The notes below the pieces were generated by a model. That model was not told the origin of the DNA. It did not search any database and worked only from the letters and a program-made list of their open reading frames with translations. Positions 61,095 through 64,000 of a stretch of 64,000 nt of DNA are shown in pieces. The DNA is from DAOULY01 sp034414595. Lineage in GTDB: Bacteria > Chloroflexota > Dehalococcoidia > SZUA-161 > JAUWZY01. Position 1 is the first letter of the stretch; the number at the start of each line of letters is the position of its first letter. The position numbers were made by a program, and so were the translations under genes. The stretch is from assembly GCA_034414595.1 (NCBI GenBank), contig DAOULY010000016.1, positions 406,956 to 470,955 of the forward strand, read 5' to 3'.

Positions 61095-64000
61095 CTAAGT
61101 GACGTGTTTTGTAAACACTGTAAAGCGAAACAATATCATGATAAACACGACGCCAGCGCCGACTATGACACCCCAAACCCACAGCGACAGCCCATACGGA
61201 GTCTCTTTGAGTGCCAAAGTGAAAGAGTCTGAAGTTATAACGGAAGTATTGCCTGCCCTATCGATTGACCTCACCTCGACCGAGTAAGCCTTGCCATCGC
61301 TTAGTGCAGGCATGGAGTAGGTCCAAGAGGTTATTATGGCAGAGGTCGAGGAGGTTGTCACAGTGGCATCGAGCCAGGTCTCGGTTACAACCCAGGAGCT
61401 TCCATCCCAGTAGGTATTATCGCTGCTGTTCTTTACCACCACCTGCACCTTGTCCACCTGAATCCTATCCACCTGTCCAGGTAAGGTATCGAAGGCGCTG
61501 CCGCTGATCTGGGCAAGGGCATACACTAATTCTGGGATGTCGGTGATGAGGGTCACCGTGGGATTGATAGTATCGCAGGTGAAGCTGTCGGAGGCCACCG
61601 TGGACCCATTGCCTGCCTTATCGATCGACTTCGCTTTGACCGTGTAAGCCTTGCCGTCAGTGAGTGTAGGCATGGGACAGGTCCAGGCGGTCGTCCCGCT
61701 GGCATCGAGCCAGGTCTCTGTTGCAACCCAGGAGCTTCCATCCCAGTAGGTGTTGTCGGTGCTGTTCTTTACCACCACCTGCACCTTGTTCACCTGTCCC
61801 GGTGGGGTGTCAGCAGCGCTGCCGCTTATCTGGGCAAGGGCGCTCACGAAGTCCGCAATGTCGTTGATAGTTACCGTGGGATTTGTGGTATCGAAGGTGA
61901 AGCTGTCGGATGCCACCGCGGACCCATTGCCTGCCTTATCGATCGACTTTGCCTTGACCGTGTAAGCCTTGCCGTTAGTAAGTGCCGGCATGGAGTAGGT
62001 CCAGGAGGCTGTCCCGCTGGCATCGAGCCAGGTCTCGGTTACAACCCAGGAGCTTCCATCCCAGTAGGTGTTGTCGCTGCTGTTCCTTACCACTACCCGC
62101 ACCTTGTTCACCTGTCCCGGTGCGGTGTCGGCGGCGCTCCCGCTGATCTGGGCAAGGGCGCTCACGAAGTCCGCAATGTCGCTGATGGTCACCGTGGGAT
62201 TTGTGGTGTCGCAGGTAAAGCTGTCGGATGCCACCGTGGACCCGTTGCCTGCCTTATCGATCGACTTCGCTTTGACCGAGTAAACCTTGCCGTCAGTGAG
62301 TGCCGGCATGGAGTAGGTCCAGGAGGCCGTCCCGCTGGCATCGAGCCAGGTCTCTGTTGCAACCCAGGAGCTTCCATCCCAGTAGGTGTTATCGCTGCTG
62401 TTCCTTACCGCCACCTGCACCTTGTCCACCTGCCCCGGTGAGGTGTCGGCGGCGCTCCCGCTGGTCTGGCCAAGGGTACGCACGAAGTCCGCGATGCCGT
62501 TGATAGTCACCGTCGGGTTGGTGGTATCGCAGGTGAAGCTGTCGGATGCCGCCGTGGACTCGTTGCCTGCCTTATCGATCGACTTCGCCTTGACCGTGTA
62601 AGCCTTGCCGTTAATGAGTGTAGGCATGGAGTAGGTCCAGGAGGCCGTCCCGCTGGCATCGAGCCAGGTCTCTGTTGCAACCCAGGAGCTTCCATTCCAG
62701 TAGGTGTTGTCGGTGCTGTTCCTTACCTCCACCTGCACCTTGTGCACCTGTCCCGGTGAGGTGTCAGCAGCGCTGCCGCTTATCTGGGCAAGGGCGCTCA
62801 CGAAGTCCGCGATGTCGTTGATGGTCACCGTCGGGTCTGTGGTATCGCAGGTAAAGCTGTCGGAGGCCACCGTGGACTCGTTGCCCGCCTTATCGATCGA
62901 CTTCGCCTTGACCGTGTAAGCCTTGCCGTCGCTTAGTGCAGGCATGGAGTAGGTCCAGGAGCTCGTCCCGCTGGCATCGAGCCAGATCTCTGTTGCAACC
63001 CAGGAGCTTCCATCCCAGTAGGTGTTATCGCTGCTGTTCCTTACCGCCACCTGCACCTTGTCCACCTGTCCCGGAGGGATGTCAGCGGCGCTGCCGCTTA
63101 TCTGGGCAAGGGCGCTCACGAAGTCCGCGATGTCGCTGATGGTCACCGTCGGGTTGGTGGTATCAAAGGTAAAGCTGTCGAAAGCCACCGTGGACCCGTT
63201 GCCTGCCTTATCTATCGACTTCGCTTTGACCGAGTAAGCCTTGCCGTCAGTGAGTGCCGGCATGGAGTAGGTCCAGGAGGTCGTCCCGCTGGCATCGAGC
63301 CAGGTCTCTGTTACAACCCAGGAGCTCCCATCCCAGTAGACGTTATCGGTGCTGTTCCTTACCGCCACCTGCACCTTGTCCACCTGTCCCGGTGGGGTGT
63401 CGGCGGCGCTGCCGCCGGTCTGGGCAAGGGCGCTCACGAAGTCCACGATGTCGTTGATGGTCACAGTGGGATTTGTGGTGTCGCAGGTAAAGCTGTCGGA
63501 GGCCACCGTGGACTCGTTGCCCGCCTTATCGATCGACTTCGCCTTGACCGTGTAAGCCATGCCGTCGCTTAGTGCCGGCATGGAGTAGGTCCAGGAGGTC
63601 GTCCCGCTGGCATCGAGCCAGGTCTCGGTTGCAACCCAGGAGCTTCCATCCCAGTAGGTATTATCGCTGCTGTTCCTTACCACAACCTGCACCTTGTCCA
63701 CCTGTCCCGGTGAGGTGTCAGCAGCGCTGCCGCTTATCTGGGCAAGGCTACGCACGAAGTCCGCGATGTCGTTGATGGTCACCGTGGGGTTGGTGGTATC
63801 AAAGGTGAAGCTGTCGGAGGCCACCGTGGACTCGTTGCCTGCCCTATCTATCGACTTCGCCTTGACCAAGTAAGCCTTGCCGTCGCTTAGTGCAGGCAGG
63901 GAGTAGGTCCAGGAGGTCGTCCCGCTGGCATCGAGCCAGGTCTCGGTTGCAACCCAGGAGCTTCCATCCCAGTAGGTATTATCGCTGCTGTTCCTTACCA
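61095..64000 (-). CDS. Membrane-anchored protein of tandem Ig-like repeats, N-terminus beyond window
   Basis: At least 967 residues, open to the right edge. About nine copies of a 106-residue (318-bp) unit containing NPTVTINDIADF, QVDKVQVVVRNSSDN, TYWDGSSWV, ETWLDASGT and KAKSIDKAGN, a bacterial Ig-like/fibronectin-like fold. The last unit (nearest the C-terminus) carries an insert. It ends with one membrane helix (LWVWGVIVGAGVVFIMILF) and a short cytoplasmic tail, so the repeats face outside. It is probably an adhesin or surface protein. The true start and signal peptide lie past base 64000. Confidence 0.85.
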   Translation of the reverse strand, partial: VRNSSDNTYWDGSSWVATETWLDASGTTSWTYSLPALSDGKAYLVKAKSIDRAGNESTVASDSFTFDTTNPTVTINDIADFVRSLAQISGSAADTSPGQVDKVQVVVRNSSDNTYWDGSSWVATETWLDASGTTSWTYSMPALSDGMAYTVKAKSIDKAGNESTVASDSFTCDTTNPTVTINDIVDFVSALAQTGGSAADTPPGQVDKVQVAVRNSTDNVYWDGSSWVVTETWLDASGTTSWTYSMPALTDGKAYSVKAKSIDKAGNGSTVAFDSFTFDTTNPTVTISDIADFVSALAQISGSAADIPPGQVDKVQVAVRNSSDNTYWDGSSWVATEIWLDASGTSSWTYSMPALSDGKAYTVKAKSIDKAGNESTVASDSFTCDTTDPTVTINDIADFVSALAQISGSAADTSPGQVHKVQVEVRNSTDNTYWNGSSWVATETWLDASGTASWTYSMPTLINGKAYTVKAKSIDKAGNESTAASDSFTCDTTNPTVTINGIADFVRTLGQTSGSAADTSPGQVDKVQVAVRNSSDNTYWDGSSWVATETWLDASGTASWTYSMPALTDGKVYSVKAKSIDKAGNGSTVASDSFTCDTTNPTVTISDIADFVSALAQISGSAADTAPGQVNKVRVVVRNSSDNTYWDGSSWVVTETWLDASGTASWTYSMPALTNGKAYTVKAKSIDKAGNGSAVASDSFTFDTTNPTVTINDIADFVSALAQISGSAADTPPGQVNKVQVVVKNSTDNTYWDGSSWVATETWLDASGTTAWTCPMPTLTDGKAYTVKAKSIDKAGNGSTVASDSFTCDTINPTVTLITDIPELVYALAQISGSAFDTLPGQVDRIQVDKVQVVVKNSSDNTYWDGSSWVVTETWLDATVTTSSTSAIITSWTYSMPALSDGKAYSVEVRSIDRAGNTSVITSDSFTLALKETPYGLSLWVWGVIVGAGVVFIMILFRFTVFTKHVT
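61240..64000. repeat. 318-bp tandem repeat array encoding Ig-like domains
   Basis: Recurring 318-bp period, shown by landmarks such as TGGCATCGAGCCAGGTCTC at matched offsets. Units are highly similar at DNA level, so recent duplication or homogenisation is likely. The unit nearest 61.4 kb is longer by about 27 bp. Confidence 0.9.

Noticed and set aside
61553..63775. Series of short open frames on both strands at 318-bp spacing
   Set aside because: They are echoes of the repeat array in the large minus-strand Ig-like gene.
61240..64000. CRISPR-like regular repeats
   Set aside because: Units are 318 bp and continuously coding, without short repeats and unique spacers; no cas genes nearby.

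Overview
The window reads as a chromosomal stretch from an anaerobic bacterium, most likely an uncultured Chloroflexota of the Dehalococcoidia type. This is inferred from gene content: a cytoplasmic reductive-dehalogenase-like protein, tandem glycyl radical enzymes, a UbiD decarboxylase, TrpB2, a T-box leader, an NrpR-type nitrogen repressor, DUF951 and an AtpZ-led ATP synthase operon. There is no ribosomal RNA or other decisive taxonomic marker, so the placement is moderate confidence. Many promoters match a sigma-70 consensus with very short leaders.

Layout. 1-2.5 kb: end of a methyltransferase and an asparagine-synthetase-like protein whose glutaminase Cys is replaced by Ser. 2.6-7.6 kb: nitrogen block (nrpR, hisF, FMN glutamate-synthase-like protein, convergent glnA). 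7.8-9.3 kb: RdhA-like protein, a decayed UPF0261 gene and tRNA-Thr. 9.3-12.9 kb: membrane protein, MeaB GTPase, MoaE, and trpB2 behind a tryptophan T-box. 12.9-17.6 kb: forward run tyrA-aroA-gmk-pore protein-ubiE. 17.6-24.6 kb: complete reversed F1Fo ATP synthase operon with an extra 92-residue gene between gamma and beta. 24.7-29.1 kb: bifunctional nuclease, pyrF, DUF951, an FAD oxidoreductase and an SDR. 29.2-35.4 kb: sulfur operon (Rrf2, E1-like, cysteine desulfurase, CysK, CysE, Thi4, partner protein). 35.5-43.1 kb: DUF2284, tRNAs, FAD reductase, UspA-TrkA-TrkA, pheA, ctpA, smpB and tmRNA.

43.1-61 kb is the accessory, probably catabolic region: DUF2284, iron alcohol dehydrogenase, two tandem glycyl radical enzymes, two tandem PEP-utilising swivel proteins that lack the ATP-grasp domain, a UbiD-family (de)carboxylase, a second FAD oxidoreductase, and a two-subunit adenosylcobalamin acyl-CoA mutase with an altered specificity residue. 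Together these suggest anaerobic activation and breakdown of an unusual, perhaps aromatic or branched, acid. From 61.1 kb to the right edge runs a membrane-anchored surface protein made of about nine 106-residue Ig-like repeats.

The most novel signal is a pair of homologous non-coding leaders (about 43321-43550 and 51383-51609). Each has a strong promoter, a conserved block of about 45 nt and an intrinsic terminator, and they precede two unrelated genes (DUF2284 and a PEP-utilising protein). They look like a candidate riboswitch or attenuator class tying this region together.
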